From NCBI RefSeq assembly GCF_900103415.1, contig NZ_FMXB01000014.1, positions 1 to 64,000 on the forward strand: a stretch of 64,000 nt of DNA, read 5' to 3'. How positions within the stretch are numbered: position 1 is the first letter of the stretch; every line of letters begins with the position of its first letter. The stretch comes from Methanobrevibacter millerae. Lineage in GTDB: Archaea > Methanobacteriota > Methanobacteria > Methanobacteriales > Methanobacteriaceae. Below are positions 51,048-61,068 of the stretch, piece by piece. The translations under genes were made by a program, and so were the position numbers. The notes below the pieces were generated by a model. The model did not search any database and had not been told where the DNA came from. It saw nothing but the letters and a program-made list of their open reading frames with translations.

Positions 51048-52835
51048 ATGTGTGGTATTGTTGGTTGTATATTGAAGGATAATGATAGTAATGCTGCCCC
51101 TATTTTATTTGACTGCATTTCAAAGCTTGAATACAGGGGATACGATTCCATAGGGCTGGCTACTTATGAAAATGAAAATATTTACGTTAAAAAGGACGAA
51201 GGTAAAATCAATGAGGTTAACAAAAAGCTTGATTTGCCGGACATGCCGGGAAGTTTTGGCATAGCTCACGTAAGGTGGGCTACACATGGCGACCCTTCAA
51301 AGCTTAACGCTCATCCTCAGCTTGACGAGGAAAATGAGATTGCAGTGGTTCACAACGGAATCATTGAAAACAATACGAAGCTTAAAGAGGAGCTTATGGC
51401 TGAAGGACACACTTTCAGATCTGATACCGATACCGAAGTAATTCCTCATCTGATTCAGAAGTTCATGGATGAGGGCCTTGATTTGGAGCATGCGGTTAGA
51501 AAAACCATAGAAAAGCTTGAAGGGGCTTACGCAATAGCTGCAATATCCTTAAGGGAACCTGACAAGATTGTTGCAACCCGTAAGGACTCTCCATTGATTG
51601 TGGGGCTTGGTGAAGACGGATATTACCTTGCATCCGATTCTCCCGCAATATTAAAATACGCAAGAGACATAATCTATCCTGAAAAGGGAGAAATCGTCAT
51701 TTTGGATAAAAGCGGTGCTGTCGTTCACGACGAATTCGACAATGTAGTTAACAAGGAGATTGACACCATCAACTGGACGCCTGAAATGGCTGAAAAGGAA
51801 GGATACGACCACTTCATGATTAAGGAAATCAACGAACAGGCAACTGCTGTTAGAAACACCCTAACCCAAAGGGAAAACATCGAAAATATAATTAAAGACT
51901 TTGATGACATCACAAGAATTTGCTTTGTGGCCTGCGGAACCTCATATCACGCTTCACTTACTGGAAAGTACTTGATTGAATCTCTTGCCGGAATCCCGAC
52001 TGACGTGATTTTAGCATCAGAGTTCAAGTTCTCACAAAAGACATTGAATGAAAATACATTGGTCATTTTCATTTCTCAGTCCGGTGAAACTGCAGATTCT
52101 CTGAAGGCGCTGGACGTTGCAAACGAAACATCAAAGACTCTAGGTATCGTTAACGTTGCAGGTTCATCAATCACAAGAAGAGCACAGTATGTCATACAGA
52201 CCCAGGCAGGTCCTGAAATAGGCGTTGCCGCAACGAAAACCTACGTTTCACAGCTGACGGCAATCTATTTATTTGCTGCACTGATGGCAAAGGACGAAAA
52301 CCTATTAAACGAGCTCAATAATGTTCCTGATTTCATTGATGAGGTATTAAAAGACGTTGAGTCAATAAAGTCAATGTCTAAAAGGTACAATTACGCAAAG
52401 GACTTCTTCTACCTTGGAAGGGGCTACTCATACCCGACTGCTCTTGAAGGAGCCTTGAAATTAAAGGAAATCTCATACATTCACGGCGAAGGATACGCTG
52501 CAGGAGAGCTCAAGCACGGCCCTCTGGCACTGATTGATGAGGGAATACCTGTTGTTGTCGTTATTCCTCCGGGAGATTCCCACAAAAAGACAATGAGCAA
52601 TCTTGAGGAAGTGAAATCACGCGGTGCAAGGGTATTGGCATTCGGTGCAGCTGATGATGAGGAACTTGCCCTGAAGGCTCCTGAAGTCTTTAAAATCAAC
52701 CCTGAAGTTTCTGAAATTATCGCGCCCCTGGTCTATATTGTGCCGCTTCAGTTATTGTCATACTATATTACAATCGAGAAGGGCTTTGACCCTGATAAAC
52801 CAAGGAATTTGGCGAAATGTGTAACTGTGGAATAA
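51048..52835 (+). CDS. glmS: Glutamine-fructose-6-phosphate aminotransferase (isomerising)
   Basis: GlmS makes glucosamine-6-phosphate from fructose-6-phosphate and glutamine, the first step to UDP-GlcNAc for pseudomurein and glycans. The 595-residue protein has the N-terminal Ntn glutaminase (Cys2 in [13 protein letters not shown], then RWATHG, AHPQ and HNGIIENN), and two SIS isomerase domains with [32 protein letters not shown] and [20 protein letters not shown]. Both parts are complete. It closes the five-gene run. The gene feeds sugars to the wall and likely to the surface polymers encoded in this window. Confidence 0.97.
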   Translation: MCGIVGCILKDNDSNAAPILFDCISKLEYRGYDSIGLATYENENIYVKKDEGKINEVNKKLDLPDMPGSFGIAHVRWATHGDPSKLNAHPQLDEENEIAVVHNGIIENNTKLKEELMAEGHTFRSDTDTEVIPHLIQKFMDEGLDLEHAVRKTIEKLEGAYAIAAISLREPDKIVATRKDSPLIVGLGEDGYYLASDSPAILKYARDIIYPEKGEIVILDKSGAVVHDEFDNVVNKEIDTINWTPEMAEKEGYDHFMIKEINEQATAVRNTLTQRENIENIIKDFDDITRICFVACGTSYHASLTGKYLIESLAGIPTDVILASEFKFSQKTLNENTLVIFISQSGETADSLKALDVANETSKTLGIVNVAGSSITRRAQYVIQTQAGPEIGVAATKTYVSQLTAIYLFAALMAKDENLLNELNNVPDFIDEVLKDVESIKSMSKRYNYAKDFFYLGRGYSYPTALEGALKLKEISYIHGEGYAAGELKHGPLALIDEGIPVVVVIPPGDSHKKTMSNLEEVKSRGARVLAFGAADDEELALKAPEVFKINPEVSEIIAPLVYIVPLQLLSYYITIEKGFDPDKPRNLAKCVTVE

Positions 52836-53208
52836 GGACTTTAATTTCCAATTCCATTAATTTCCTTTTTTTATTTTCATTTTAAAATAATATTATCTCT
52901 TTTTTATCCAATTCTTTTTTTCGAATATGGTCAATAAGCCAGTCATTGAACATTATTCAGTCATTTCAGATTTAATAAATAAGCACTAAATGACTTTAAA
53001 ATTGATAAATACTCATTAATTGATTGTTTCTATAAACTACATAAAATATGCTATATATCAATTCCCTTTAATTTTGCTTTATTTGGGCTATTTGGCTTTA
53101 TTTATCGGCTTTTTGAAAATAAAAAGCTTTTTATAAGAAAACCTTCAAACACTTTATGTACCCGATACAAAACCAGATTTTGTATTGATATGTTAACGAG
53201 GTTAATAC
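52836..53208. other. AT-rich promoter region upstream of a surface protein
   Basis: No gene seen. A TATA-like AAGCTTTTTATAAGAAAA lies near 53123-53141, which would give a leader of about 45 nt to the ATG at 53209. The remainder is AT-rich, with no convincing repeats beyond short poly-T runs. Confidence 0.4.
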
Positions 53209-54855
53209 ATGTTTAACAGAAAAATTAATTTATTATTTATAACGCTTGTTTTCATGTTGTCAATATCAGCTGTTGCAGCAGTTGACATAACTAACAGCAC
53301 TGATGATATTGAAACAAGTGATGCGGATGAAGAACCCCCATCGGGGATTTCTTTAAATGTATCAGATAAGATATCCATTAGTCAGGACGACTATTCTTTA
53401 GAGACTATGGATTTATTAATGTATTATAAGAACGGATCAAGGTATCAGGTAACATTAACGCAAGGCGATAATCCTTTGCAAAACGCTACAGTGATTATCA
53501 ACGTTGCAGGTGTCGATTATGCCAGGGTCACTGATTCTAATGGTGTTGCATCTCTTGCAATCAATCTGAATCCGGGAAACTATTCCGTTTCCACCAGATA
53601 CAATTATGAATTGAGCTACATCAGTCTGGACAGTGACATTGAGATTCTGCCTACATTATCCGGTGGAGATGTAGTTAAGGTCTTTAAAAACGACACTCAA
53701 TACTATGCCAGCTTCTTGGACAGGAACGGAAATCCTTTAGCCAACACTGAAGTTACTTTCAACATCAACGGCGTATTCTACACCCGTAAGACCAACGAAA
53801 ACGGTGTTGCACGATTGAACATCAACCTTAACTCCGGTGAATACATATTGACTGCGATTCATCAAAACGGTCTGATGTGTTCCAACAGGATTACGGTTCT
53901 TCCTTCAGTAAGCGGATCCGACGTTACGAAGTTTTATAAAAGCCAGACTCAATATTATGCAGGCTTTTTGGATGCCACAGGCAATCCTCTGGCCAATAGT
54001 GATGTTACTTTCAACATCAACGGCGTGTTCTACACAAGAACTACCAACGAATACGGACTGGCAAAGCTGAATATCAATCTCTTGCCCGGCCTTTACGTTT
54101 TAACTGCAATTAATCCGATAAACGGTGAAATGACATCAAACATTGTAAGCGTGCTTCCGACGATGATTACTTCAGACGTTGAAAGCGACAGCTTTAACTG
54201 TTCATTCAACGTTATTCTGATTAACGATGACGGTTCTGTGGCTTCAAACAAGGAAATGAAGATTTGCGTTGACGGTGAAGAATACTACGTCACAACCAGC
54301 GCATACGGTATCGCTTCCCTTGAGCTGAACCTGTCAAGTGGAGTTCATGACGTTAAATCCTGTGATTTATCAAATGGGCTTGAAATATGTAATATAATTA
54401 ATATAACCGCTGTAGAGGAAATTGAAGAGGAAAACGAAACTGTTGTAGTTCATGAAACTCTGTATTACTCAATTTACGGTGTTTCACCTGACAACAAAAC
54501 CATAATGGCTATCGGAAGACCTTCAGCTCCCGGCGAGCTTTCAGAATACGGATACAAGTTCTACGTGACAGTATTTGAAAGGGTATGTCCATACTGCGGA
54601 AGCTCAGAGCTCTACTGGAGCATTTTCTGGGCAGGTGATGAAACCACAGATTATGGTGTTTTCCCTGCAACCGGATATAAGGAAGGCGGAAGCGCCGAAG
54701 GCCATATCTTCTGTGCAAACTGTGACGCCGACTGGAGTATTTTCGGAAACGAGCACGTATATGACGGAACAACATTGAATGTCATATCCGAATCAGTTTT
54801 ATCCTCAAAAGCAGCAGCTTACATGTTAAAAAATGGTGAGATGATTTACGAATAA
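53209..54855 (+). CDS. Secreted Ig-like repeat protein with a C-terminal zinc-ribbon-like domain
   Basis: A 548-residue exported protein with a signal peptide (INLLFITLVFMLSISAVAAV). It has four Ig-like repeats of about 80 residues; the two central ones are nearly identical (NPLANTEVTFNINGVFYTRK against NPLANSDVTFNINGVFYTRT). After residue 400 comes a different domain: FYVTVFERVCPYCGSSELYW followed by GHIFCANCDADWS, two CxxC pairs forming a likely zinc ribbon outside the cell. No membrane helix follows, so the protein is probably released or attached by another route. The 3' end overlaps the convergent methyltransferase by 10 nt. Such proteins are common adhesin-like proteins in these methanogens. 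Confidence 0.75.
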   Translation: MFNRKINLLFITLVFMLSISAVAAVDITNSTDDIETSDADEEPPSGISLNVSDKISISQDDYSLETMDLLMYYKNGSRYQVTLTQGDNPLQNATVIINVAGVDYARVTDSNGVASLAINLNPGNYSVSTRYNYELSYISLDSDIEILPTLSGGDVVKVFKNDTQYYASFLDRNGNPLANTEVTFNINGVFYTRKTNENGVARLNINLNSGEYILTAIHQNGLMCSNRITVLPSVSGSDVTKFYKSQTQYYAGFLDATGNPLANSDVTFNINGVFYTRTTNEYGLAKLNINLLPGLYVLTAINPINGEMTSNIVSVLPTMITSDVESDSFNCSFNVILINDDGSVASNKEMKICVDGEEYYVTTSAYGIASLELNLSSGVHDVKSCDLSNGLEICNIINITAVEEIEEENETVVVHETLYYSIYGVSPDNKTIMAIGRPSAPGELSEYGYKFYVTVFERVCPYCGSSELYWSIFWAGDETTDYGVFPATGYKEGGSAEGHIFCANCDADWSIFGNEHVYDGTTLNVISESVLSSKAAAYMLKNGEMIYE

Positions 54856-56063
54856 TCGCCGTTTTTTACTTCTTTTAATTTTTTAGCCATATCCAATATT
54901 CTATTTCTTGAATTCTTTTCTAAATCCTGTTTTTCTGAGTATGTGTTTTCTATTTCGACGATGTATTTGGCTTCAGCAGATGTCGTTGAAGGAATGTTCA
55001 TTTTAGCGAGATTTCTCTCGACGCGCCTTTTAAGCTTCTCGTCATCCATTTCCTGTGCCAGAAATATAGGCGTTTTAACCGCTGATGAAATCTTTTCCGT
55101 GTGCCTTTTGGCGTGCCTTTCCTCGGTTCTTTTATCCAGAATGTATTCGCTTGAGTTGTCAAGACCGGGATCTCTGAACGGTATTCCAACGTCTGATAGG
55201 GCAATTCTTATCTCATCGTTTTTAGGAAGTGCCGTATCAAGCATTTCCTGGGAGGGGCTTGCAAGGGTTCCTCCCTGCTTTCTGCCGAAAATGGGTCCAA
55301 GGCCGATATAAAAGTCAGCCTTAATGAAACCCGCCCTTACCGGCGCTGCTGATGTATAGGTTGCAACAATGCCCGTGTCTTTAATTATCCTTCTGAACTG
55401 CTTAAAGAATTCAAGCGAGAACAGTTCCGGAGCCATGTTCTGGCTGAAGGGATCAAGAAATATTGCGTCATAGCTTTTATCATCAAGCCTTTGGACGGTT
55501 TTTCTGGCATCCTCGATGTAGACGTTAATGTCAATGTTAGATGGAATCTCTGCCGTTTCAAGTTCCAATGTTGCATAATCTTGTTTAATCAATTCATTTT
55601 CAATGGCCTTTCGGGTAATGTCATGTGCTTTAATCGGTGACGGCACCAGAAGCCCGCAGGCTAAAGTGGCGGCTGAAATCTCAACCATGTCTATTTTTAG
55701 GTTGGAGTCCTCAGAGTGCTTTAAAAAGTCATCAATCGCCGCTGAGCTGTTGTATCCGAGTCCTGCGCAGATGTCTAAAATGGTGATGTCTTTGGTGTAG
55801 TCGAATTTCATCGGTTTGATAAATTTCTCAAATGCCTCACTAATTGCACCTGTAGATGTATGTAGCGTTTCAATTTTATGATTTATTTCCTTTGAGTTAA
55901 TAGAATAGGATCCATCGTCCGTTAAAACAAAGTAATTGTTGTAAGTATCAAAAAAATTGAGCCTACTTTCATTATTTCGACTACTTCTTTCCTCATCGAA
56001 ACATCGATTAATCAAATCGAAGATATCGTCATTAATTACCCGGGCGTTTTTTTCATAATCCAT
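54846..56063 (-). CDS. MnmC-like SAM-dependent methyltransferase (tRNA-modification family)
   Basis: A 405-residue protein resembling MnmC's methyltransferase domain (COG4121): an N-terminal FDTYNNYFVLTDDGSYSINS followed by KEINHKIETLHTSTGAISEA, SAM-binding ITILDICAGLGYNSSAAIDD, DAIFLDPFSQNMAPELFSLE and GIVATYTSAAPVRAGFIKAD. In bacteria MnmC completes mnm5U at tRNA position 34; the archaeal protein lacks the FAD oxidase half, so it would only methylate. The target in archaea is not known. The C-terminal 120 residues are charged helices. It stands alone between convergent and divergent neighbours. Confidence 0.8.
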   Translation of the reverse strand: MDYEKNARVINDDIFDLINRCFDEERSSRNNESRLNFFDTYNNYFVLTDDGSYSINSKEINHKIETLHTSTGAISEAFEKFIKPMKFDYTKDITILDICAGLGYNSSAAIDDFLKHSEDSNLKIDMVEISAATLACGLLVPSPIKAHDITRKAIENELIKQDYATLELETAEIPSNIDINVYIEDARKTVQRLDDKSYDAIFLDPFSQNMAPELFSLEFFKQFRRIIKDTGIVATYTSAAPVRAGFIKADFYIGLGPIFGRKQGGTLASPSQEMLDTALPKNDEIRIALSDVGIPFRDPGLDNSSEYILDKRTEERHAKRHTEKISSAVKTPIFLAQEMDDEKLKRRVERNLAKMNIPSTTSAEAKYIVEIENTYSEKQDLEKNSRNRILDMAKKLKEVKNGDYS

Positions 56064-56121
56064 TGTATCAATTATAATTTTAACTTCAACTGTTAAATAG
56101 TTTTATTTACATAGTAATGTT

Positions 56122-56439
56122 ATGGCTTCGGAAATAATTGAAAATATTGCGGAACTTTTTGAAAAGCTGGTGCTTTGGGGATGTCACTTTGTTGTTTCAA
56201 GCGTAGAAAACCGTGATAACAAATCATTCGCTTTAATTCTTTCATTTCTCTTCCCGGGAATCGGAATTTTATATTTGGGAAACCTTCCTAAAGGTCTTAC
56301 AATATTTTTCGTAACAGTCATTCTTGTTCCGTTAAGGATTTACTCAAGCTTCGGTCTGATGTTTTCGGTATTATCCTTCGTAATTTGGCTTTACGGTTTG
56401 TATGCAACCAATATGGAGTACAAAAAACTTTATGGATAA
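56122..56439 (+). CDS. TM2-like small membrane protein
   Basis: A 105-residue protein with an N-terminal amphipathic helix and two to three membrane helices. The FALILSFLFPGIGILYLGNL segment matches the TM2-domain pattern (ALxSFFxPGxGxxYxG), followed by KGLTIFFVTVILVPLRIYS. Archaeal TM2-like proteins have no assigned function. It begins 58 nt from the divergent methyltransferase gene, so a shared promoter region lies between. The ATG at 56122 follows ACATAGTAATGTT without a strong site; the start is uncertain but the domain is clear. Confidence 0.75.
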   Translation: MASEIIENIAELFEKLVLWGCHFVVSSVENRDNKSFALILSFLFPGIGILYLGNLPKGLTIFFVTVILVPLRIYSSFGLMFSVLSFVIWLYGLYATNMEYKKLYG

Positions 56440-57198
56440 TCAGTTATCTTAATGAAAACATTTCTTAAAGCGATTGTTTATTAATTAGAGTCATGTCAAT
56501 TAATGTTTGCTGATTTTAATTTAAATTACATTTTATATTTTAGTGTTAATCATCCTTAGGCCTTTAGAATTATTTTTCGATTATCAAGCTTAATCTGGTT
56601 AAATCAGGTTTAAACTAAGTTGTTTTTGATAAATTAAGCTCCATTAATCCGATTTTGGCTGAAATTAACTTAAAGTTTACTGATGTTACTTTTATCACCG
56701 AAACATTAATGGCTTTAATTTTGGCTTTTGGGTTTCTTAAAGTTTTCAGATTCCTTTAATTTAACTGAATCCCTTTAAAAAAGCTTTTCAATTTTAAGGG
56801 CTTTTTAAGATTGATTCGGTATTTTTCAATAAATTTTCAAATAAATGAGAAATCAACGTTAATATCTGATTAAAAAAAGCTTAATTAGGCGATAATTAAC
56901 TTGATAAAGTAATCAATGCCTATTTCACCATCGGCACAATTAATCAAAGATACTCCCAAATTAACTAACTTCAGGTTACTAAAACAGGATTTGGGGACTT
57001 TTAAGACATTTGATTTTTCGCCTGAAATCGTTTTTTAGGCATTTTTAGCCCATTTTTAAATGAAAAACTTTATATACTACTTTTTTACTAAGGATTACTA
57101 ACAATCTTAAGAAAATTCAAGGATTTGAGAAAAATTCTTTGATAAAATTTCATGATAAATCATGATTAATTCTTGAGGTTGGAGTTAAAAAAAGCGAG
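56440..57198. other. Long intergenic region with a strong TATA box near its end
   Basis: About 760 bases with no gene supported on either strand; frames are short and lack ribosome binding sites. The sequence is a mixture of AATTTAA-type runs. The clear element is the TATA box at 57069-57083, identical for 15 bases to the one at 46322. Transcription from it would give a leader of about 90 nt. I see no tRNA or CRISPR structure. Confidence 0.45.
57069..57083 (+). promoter_or_regulatory. TATA box (boxA) for the gene at 57199
   Basis: TTTATATACTACTTT repeats the box at 46322 exactly; its location about 115 nt before the coding start, with an A-rich stretch before it, is consistent with a promoter having a long leader. 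Confidence 0.5.
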
Positions 57199-58077
57199 GT
57201 GAAAAGCATAAGAAATAACAGAAATATTGTACTGATGTTTTTGATTGTTATGTTATCTTTCGCTATAATCTCGGAGGTTTCAGCTGCTGCGCTTGACGAC
57301 GCTGAACCTGAAGAGTCGGGATTGAAAGTTCCTATTGAATCAGAGGGAACTTCATGCGAAAGATTAATTGATGTTCCTGGCGAACATTCAATGGACGACA
57401 TTCACTCCCATAATGATCAAACTTCATTTGGTTGCGCTCCGCTGGAGCGTGAAAACAAGAATCTATACGAACTCAAACCGGCAGCTCATGAAGCTGAAAT
57501 AAATAATGCAATTGAAGGTGAAAAGATGAATAATTCTCCTATAATCGATTTAAACGTCTCCCATTCAGGATTTGATGAAAATATTCCTCCTATCAAAGAA
57601 GAGACTAATGATATCATGTCTGTATTAATCGGACTGGACAACATCTGCGTTGCATTCAAAAACAGCAGAAACAATACGCACAATATATTGAAGGAATTCA
57701 ATGGGGTCTTGCCTCAGGAATTATCTAAAGACATTGTTTTTGATGATAATTTCACTTCACAAAACAATCCTGCCGGAAAAAGGAGTAGCCTGTCTCAATT
57801 TGGAGGGGATTTGCCATTCAAAAACATAACTCATAATGATTTTCTCCCCTTAGAAAACATCTCCCTTGCAAAAAGCGGGTTACCTGAAGTTGAAAATGCT
57901 CTTTCCAATGGTGTTTCTACCTATTTTCCCAACATATGCATTTTTCCATTTAGATTTGATAATTTCCTCCCAGAAATTAATAAAACAAGGACAAACACGT
58001 TTCCTTCAAAAACACACCTAAATTTAAGTGAAATGCCTGACGGAAAAAGCATGGCTTCAAAGATGTATTTGATGTAA
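57199..58077 (+). CDS. Secreted protein of unknown function
   Basis: A protein of about 292 residues with a signal peptide (NIVLMFLIVMLSFAIISEVS, then AAALDD). The mature part is polar, rich in Asn, Asp, Glu and Ser, with no recognised domain, one Cys pair (FGCAPLERE and TSCERL region) and a few N-x-(T/S) sequons such as DLNVSHSG and NISLAK. It has no C-terminal anchor. The start is uncertain: a GTG at 57199 lies inside a GAGGTG site, and the codon that would be best spaced from that site is ATA; the first ATG is at 57235 inside the signal peptide. It ends at a terminator. Confidence 0.6.
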   Translation: MKSIRNNRNIVLMFLIVMLSFAIISEVSAAALDDAEPEESGLKVPIESEGTSCERLIDVPGEHSMDDIHSHNDQTSFGCAPLERENKNLYELKPAAHEAEINNAIEGEKMNNSPIIDLNVSHSGFDENIPPIKEETNDIMSVLIGLDNICVAFKNSRNNTHNILKEFNGVLPQELSKDIVFDDNFTSQNNPAGKRSSLSQFGGDLPFKNITHNDFLPLENISLAKSGLPEVENALSNGVSTYFPNICIFPFRFDNFLPEINKTRTNTFPSKTHLNLSEMPDGKSMASKMYLM

Positions 58078-58112
58078 AGGTTTAGATTTATTTTAAACCT
58101 TTTTTCTATTTT
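58076..58112 (+). terminator. Terminator after the secreted protein gene
   Basis: AAAGGTTTA at 58076-58084 pairs with TAAACCTTT at 58094-58102, followed by T-rich TTTCTATTTTTTTT. It overlaps the last base or two of the coding frame. Confidence 0.7.
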
Positions 58113-58210
58113 TTTTACAATTTAAAAGCAATACTCTTTTGAAAATGAGTTAAATTTAAATAATTTCCATTAAATAAATTAATTCTAACTAACTGTTTTT
58201 AGGTAATTAC

Positions 58211-60190
58211 ATGTTTGAGATAAAAGCTAAAGATATGAGAGGAAGAGTCGGTGTTTTAAAGACAAAGCATGGAAACGTTAAAACGCCTGCATTAATGCCT
58301 GTAATCCATCCGCGAAAACAAGCAATTGACGTGAAAAAGTATGGAGCAGACATTGTAATAACTAACGCTTATTTAATTTATAAGGATGATGATTTAAAAC
58401 AGAAAGCCATTGATGAGGGTCTGCACAAGCTGATTAACTTTGACGGACCTATAATGACCGATTCAGGTTCATTCCAGCTTTCAGTTTACGGTGATGTGGA
58501 CATTACAAATGAGGAAGTAATCAAGTTTCAGGATTTAATCAAATCCGACATCGGAACAAGCCTTGACATTCCAACGGCACCTTTCGTTGACCGCCAGAAG
58601 GCCGAAGAGGACTTGAAAATCACTCTTGAACGGGCAAAGGAAGCAGTCAAAATCAAAAAGGAAAATGACATAGGGATGCTTTTGAACTCTGTGGTTCAGG
58701 GTTCCACATTCATGGACCTGAGGCAGAAATGCGCAGCTGAACTGTCTCAATTGGATGCTGATTTGTATCCGATTGGCGCTGTGGTTCCGCTAATGGAGTC
58801 CTATCACTACAAGGAGCTTGTTGACGTTGTCATGAACTCAATGATGTGTCTTCCGGACAACACTCCCCGCCATCTTATGGGAGCAGGCCATCCGATGATT
58901 TTCGCCCTTGCTGTGGCGATGGGATGCGATTTATTCGATTCAGCGGCCTATATATTATATGCTGAAGACGACAGGCTTTTGTCAACCAGAGGAACTTTCA
59001 AGCTTGAAAACCTTCAGGAAATGCCGTGTTCATGTGAAGTCTGCTCAAAATACACTCCGGATGACTTGAGGGCAATGCCTAAAGAGAAAAGAAGGGATTT
59101 GATTGCGCAGCACAACCTTCATGTTTCATTTGCAGAGCTCAGGTTAATCCGGCAGGCGATTTATGAAGGAAGCCTTATGGAGCTTGTTGAGGAACGCTGC
59201 AGAGCCCATCCTGCCCTTCTTGACGGAGTCCGCCAGCTTGCAAACTACAGCGAGGATATGGAAAAATACGATCCTAGAAGCAAGAAATCTGCATTTTTCT
59301 ACACCGGTCCGGAATCATTGGGAAGGTCTGAAGTCCTAAGGCATCAGCGCAAACTTCTTGAAATGCCTAAAAAGCGCGATCTGGTGATTCTGCCTCCAAG
59401 CAGAAAACCTTACTCAAAGTTCATTTCAGGACATCTCGGAGAGTTCTACATCTACGGCGCTGAACAGGAATTCGATATGGAAAACACTGACTTCATGGTC
59501 CTTGACGTTCCATTCGGTCTCATTCCTCTTGAAATCGATGAATTGTATCCTTTAAGCCAGAGCGCAGCTCCAAGAATCCGTGACGTTGACAGCACTGAAT
59601 TCATTACAAATTTCATGTCAGATTTCATTGAAAACTATGAGCAGGTGCTGATACATTCCAAGGTCATTAAGGATTTGGATATCGGACTTTACAACAAGTC
59701 AATAGAATCAGATGAAATAAAATACGTTCGGGATGACCTTAAAAAAATCAAGGCGATAGCTGATTACCAGTTCGGTGTCGGCGCCGGTGAAGCGCTGTTT
59801 AAAGGCAACATAAAAATAGAAAAAAGCAAGAAAACAGGTAAAATCCGCCACATCTATGACGGAAAAGTCTTAATTGTTAACATGAGGGCCTCAGATTCAT
59901 ATCTCGTATTGTCAAAGGAAGGCGCAAGAAGGCTTCACAAGGCACTGCCGTATCCTAAAAACAGAGTTGTCGTAAATGAGGACTCAGAACCTTTCGCCCT
60001 GGAGGGAAAAAGCGTATTCTCAAAATTCGTCATTGAATGCGATGAAAACATAAGAACAAGGGATGAAGTATTGATAGTTAATGAGGCCGATGAGCTCCTG
60101 GCCTACGGAAAATCACTGTTATCAGCAGTTGAAATCAATAATTTCCAGACAGGACAGGCCATAAAGACAAGAAAAGGATTTAAAAAATAG
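58211..60190 (+). CDS. tgtA: Archaeosine tRNA-guanine transglycosylase
   Basis: TgtA exchanges guanine-15 in the D-loop of archaeal tRNAs for preQ0, the first step to archaeosine. The 659 residues contain the TGT barrel with MTDSGSFQLSVYGDV (catalytic Asp region), LNSVVQGSTFMDLRQKCA, HLMGAGHPMIFALAVAMGCD and the zinc site CSCEVCSKYTPDD, then the C2 domain with FFYTGPESLGRSEVLRHQR and a C-terminal PUA domain from about 570 (RASDSYLVLSKEGARRLHKA). This three-domain form is archaeal. The following methyltransferase starts 8 nt after it, so they are co-transcribed. Confidence 0.96.
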   Translation: MFEIKAKDMRGRVGVLKTKHGNVKTPALMPVIHPRKQAIDVKKYGADIVITNAYLIYKDDDLKQKAIDEGLHKLINFDGPIMTDSGSFQLSVYGDVDITNEEVIKFQDLIKSDIGTSLDIPTAPFVDRQKAEEDLKITLERAKEAVKIKKENDIGMLLNSVVQGSTFMDLRQKCAAELSQLDADLYPIGAVVPLMESYHYKELVDVVMNSMMCLPDNTPRHLMGAGHPMIFALAVAMGCDLFDSAAYILYAEDDRLLSTRGTFKLENLQEMPCSCEVCSKYTPDDLRAMPKEKRRDLIAQHNLHVSFAELRLIRQAIYEGSLMELVEERCRAHPALLDGVRQLANYSEDMEKYDPRSKKSAFFYTGPESLGRSEVLRHQRKLLEMPKKRDLVILPPSRKPYSKFISGHLGEFYIYGAEQEFDMENTDFMVLDVPFGLIPLEIDELYPLSQSAAPRIRDVDSTEFITNFMSDFIENYEQVLIHSKVIKDLDIGLYNKSIESDEIKYVRDDLKKIKAIADYQFGVGAGEALFKGNIKIEKSKKTGKIRHIYDGKVLIVNMRASDSYLVLSKEGARRLHKALPYPKNRVVVNEDSEPFALEGKSVFSKFVIECDENIRTRDEVLIVNEADELLAYGKSLLSAVEINNFQTGQAIKTRKGFKK

Positions 60191-60198
60191 GTGATTTA

Positions 60199-60861
60199 AT
60201 GAGTGACGATAAGGTCAACACTGGCCACAACATTGAAGATAAGGAACTGATTAAAAACGCAAGAAAGCCTGTGGGCGAATTAGGAGAAAAGATTCTTGAC
60301 CGTATGAACGAATCCCACGAATCAATGGCTGTATGGGGCGTCAGCCACTTTGAAGTTAATGAAGATGATATCATTTTAGACATCGGCTGCGGAGGCGGAA
60401 GAAACCTTGAACGCTTCGCAGAACAGATTGATTCAGGAAAGGTCGTTGGAATTGATTACTCCGTAGTCAGCGTTGAAAAGTCAGCTGATCTAAACGAAAA
60501 GGCAATTGAAGAAGGAAAGGTCGAAGTTATTCAGGGCTCAGTTTCCGAAATGCCCTTTGATGATGACGTCTTCGATATAGTAACCGGTTTTGAGACAATC
60601 TATTTCTGGCCGGATTTCATCAATGACTTAATGGAAGTCAATAGGGTTCTCAAGAAGGACGGACTTGTATTTTTCTGCAATGAAGCGGTCTACAGGGAAG
60701 GCGAAATGGAAAAATACGATGATTTGGTTGAACTTCTGGATATGAAAATATATTCCGAGGACGTATTGAGACAATCCCTTGAAAAGACGGGCTTTAAGGA
60801 TTTCAAGGCCTATATCAATGATGAGAAGGATTGGATTTGCGTTACTGCAAGAAAAGCCTGA
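60199..60861 (+). CDS. Class I SAM-dependent methyltransferase (UbiE-like)
   Basis: A 220-residue methyltransferase with SAM motif I IILDIGCGGGRNLERFAEQI, then VVGIDYSVVSVEKSADLNE and motif IV FDIVTGFETIYFWPDFINDL. It resembles the small molecule methyltransferase group (UbiE/COQ5-like). Neighbour tgtA suggests a tRNA-modification link, but this is only positional. The ATG at 60199 is preceded by TAGGTGATTTA, a strong site. Substrate unknown. Confidence 0.85.
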   Translation: MSDDKVNTGHNIEDKELIKNARKPVGELGEKILDRMNESHESMAVWGVSHFEVNEDDIILDIGCGGGRNLERFAEQIDSGKVVGIDYSVVSVEKSADLNEKAIEEGKVEVIQGSVSEMPFDDDVFDIVTGFETIYFWPDFINDLMEVNRVLKKDGLVFFCNEAVYREGEMEKYDDLVELLDMKIYSEDVLRQSLEKTGFKDFKAYINDEKDWICVTARKA

Positions 60862-60982
60862 TTGGATTTGAAGATGCCAATAAATCTTTAAATTCATTTT
60901 TTCAAATCCTTAAAAAGGATGCATTAAAACAAAAAATTTATATATAATAATCGTTCAATATAATATTGTTGTTTATTTTCAT

Positions 60983-61056
60983 GCGGTGTTAGTCCAGCCT
61001 GGTTAAGACTCTAGCCTGCCACGTTAGAGACCCGGGTTCAAATCCCGGACGCCGCA
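60983..61056 (+). tRNA. tRNA-Gly (anticodon GCC)
   Basis: A full cloverleaf: acceptor stem GCGGTGT paired with ACGCCGC, an anticodon stem CTAGC/GTTAG with loop CTGCCAC giving anticodon GCC, and a T-arm CCGGGTTCAAATCCCGG. Discriminator base A at 61056; CCA is not encoded. A TATA box TTTATATATAATAA lies about 40 nt upstream. It is followed after 12 nt by a second glycine tRNA. Confidence 0.95.
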
Positions 61057-61068
61057 CTTTTTACTTTT

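Noticed and set aside
56440-57060. Possible RNA gene or hidden small gene in the long spacer
   Set aside because: No stable symmetrical stem, cloverleaf or frame with a ribosome binding site could be found by eye.
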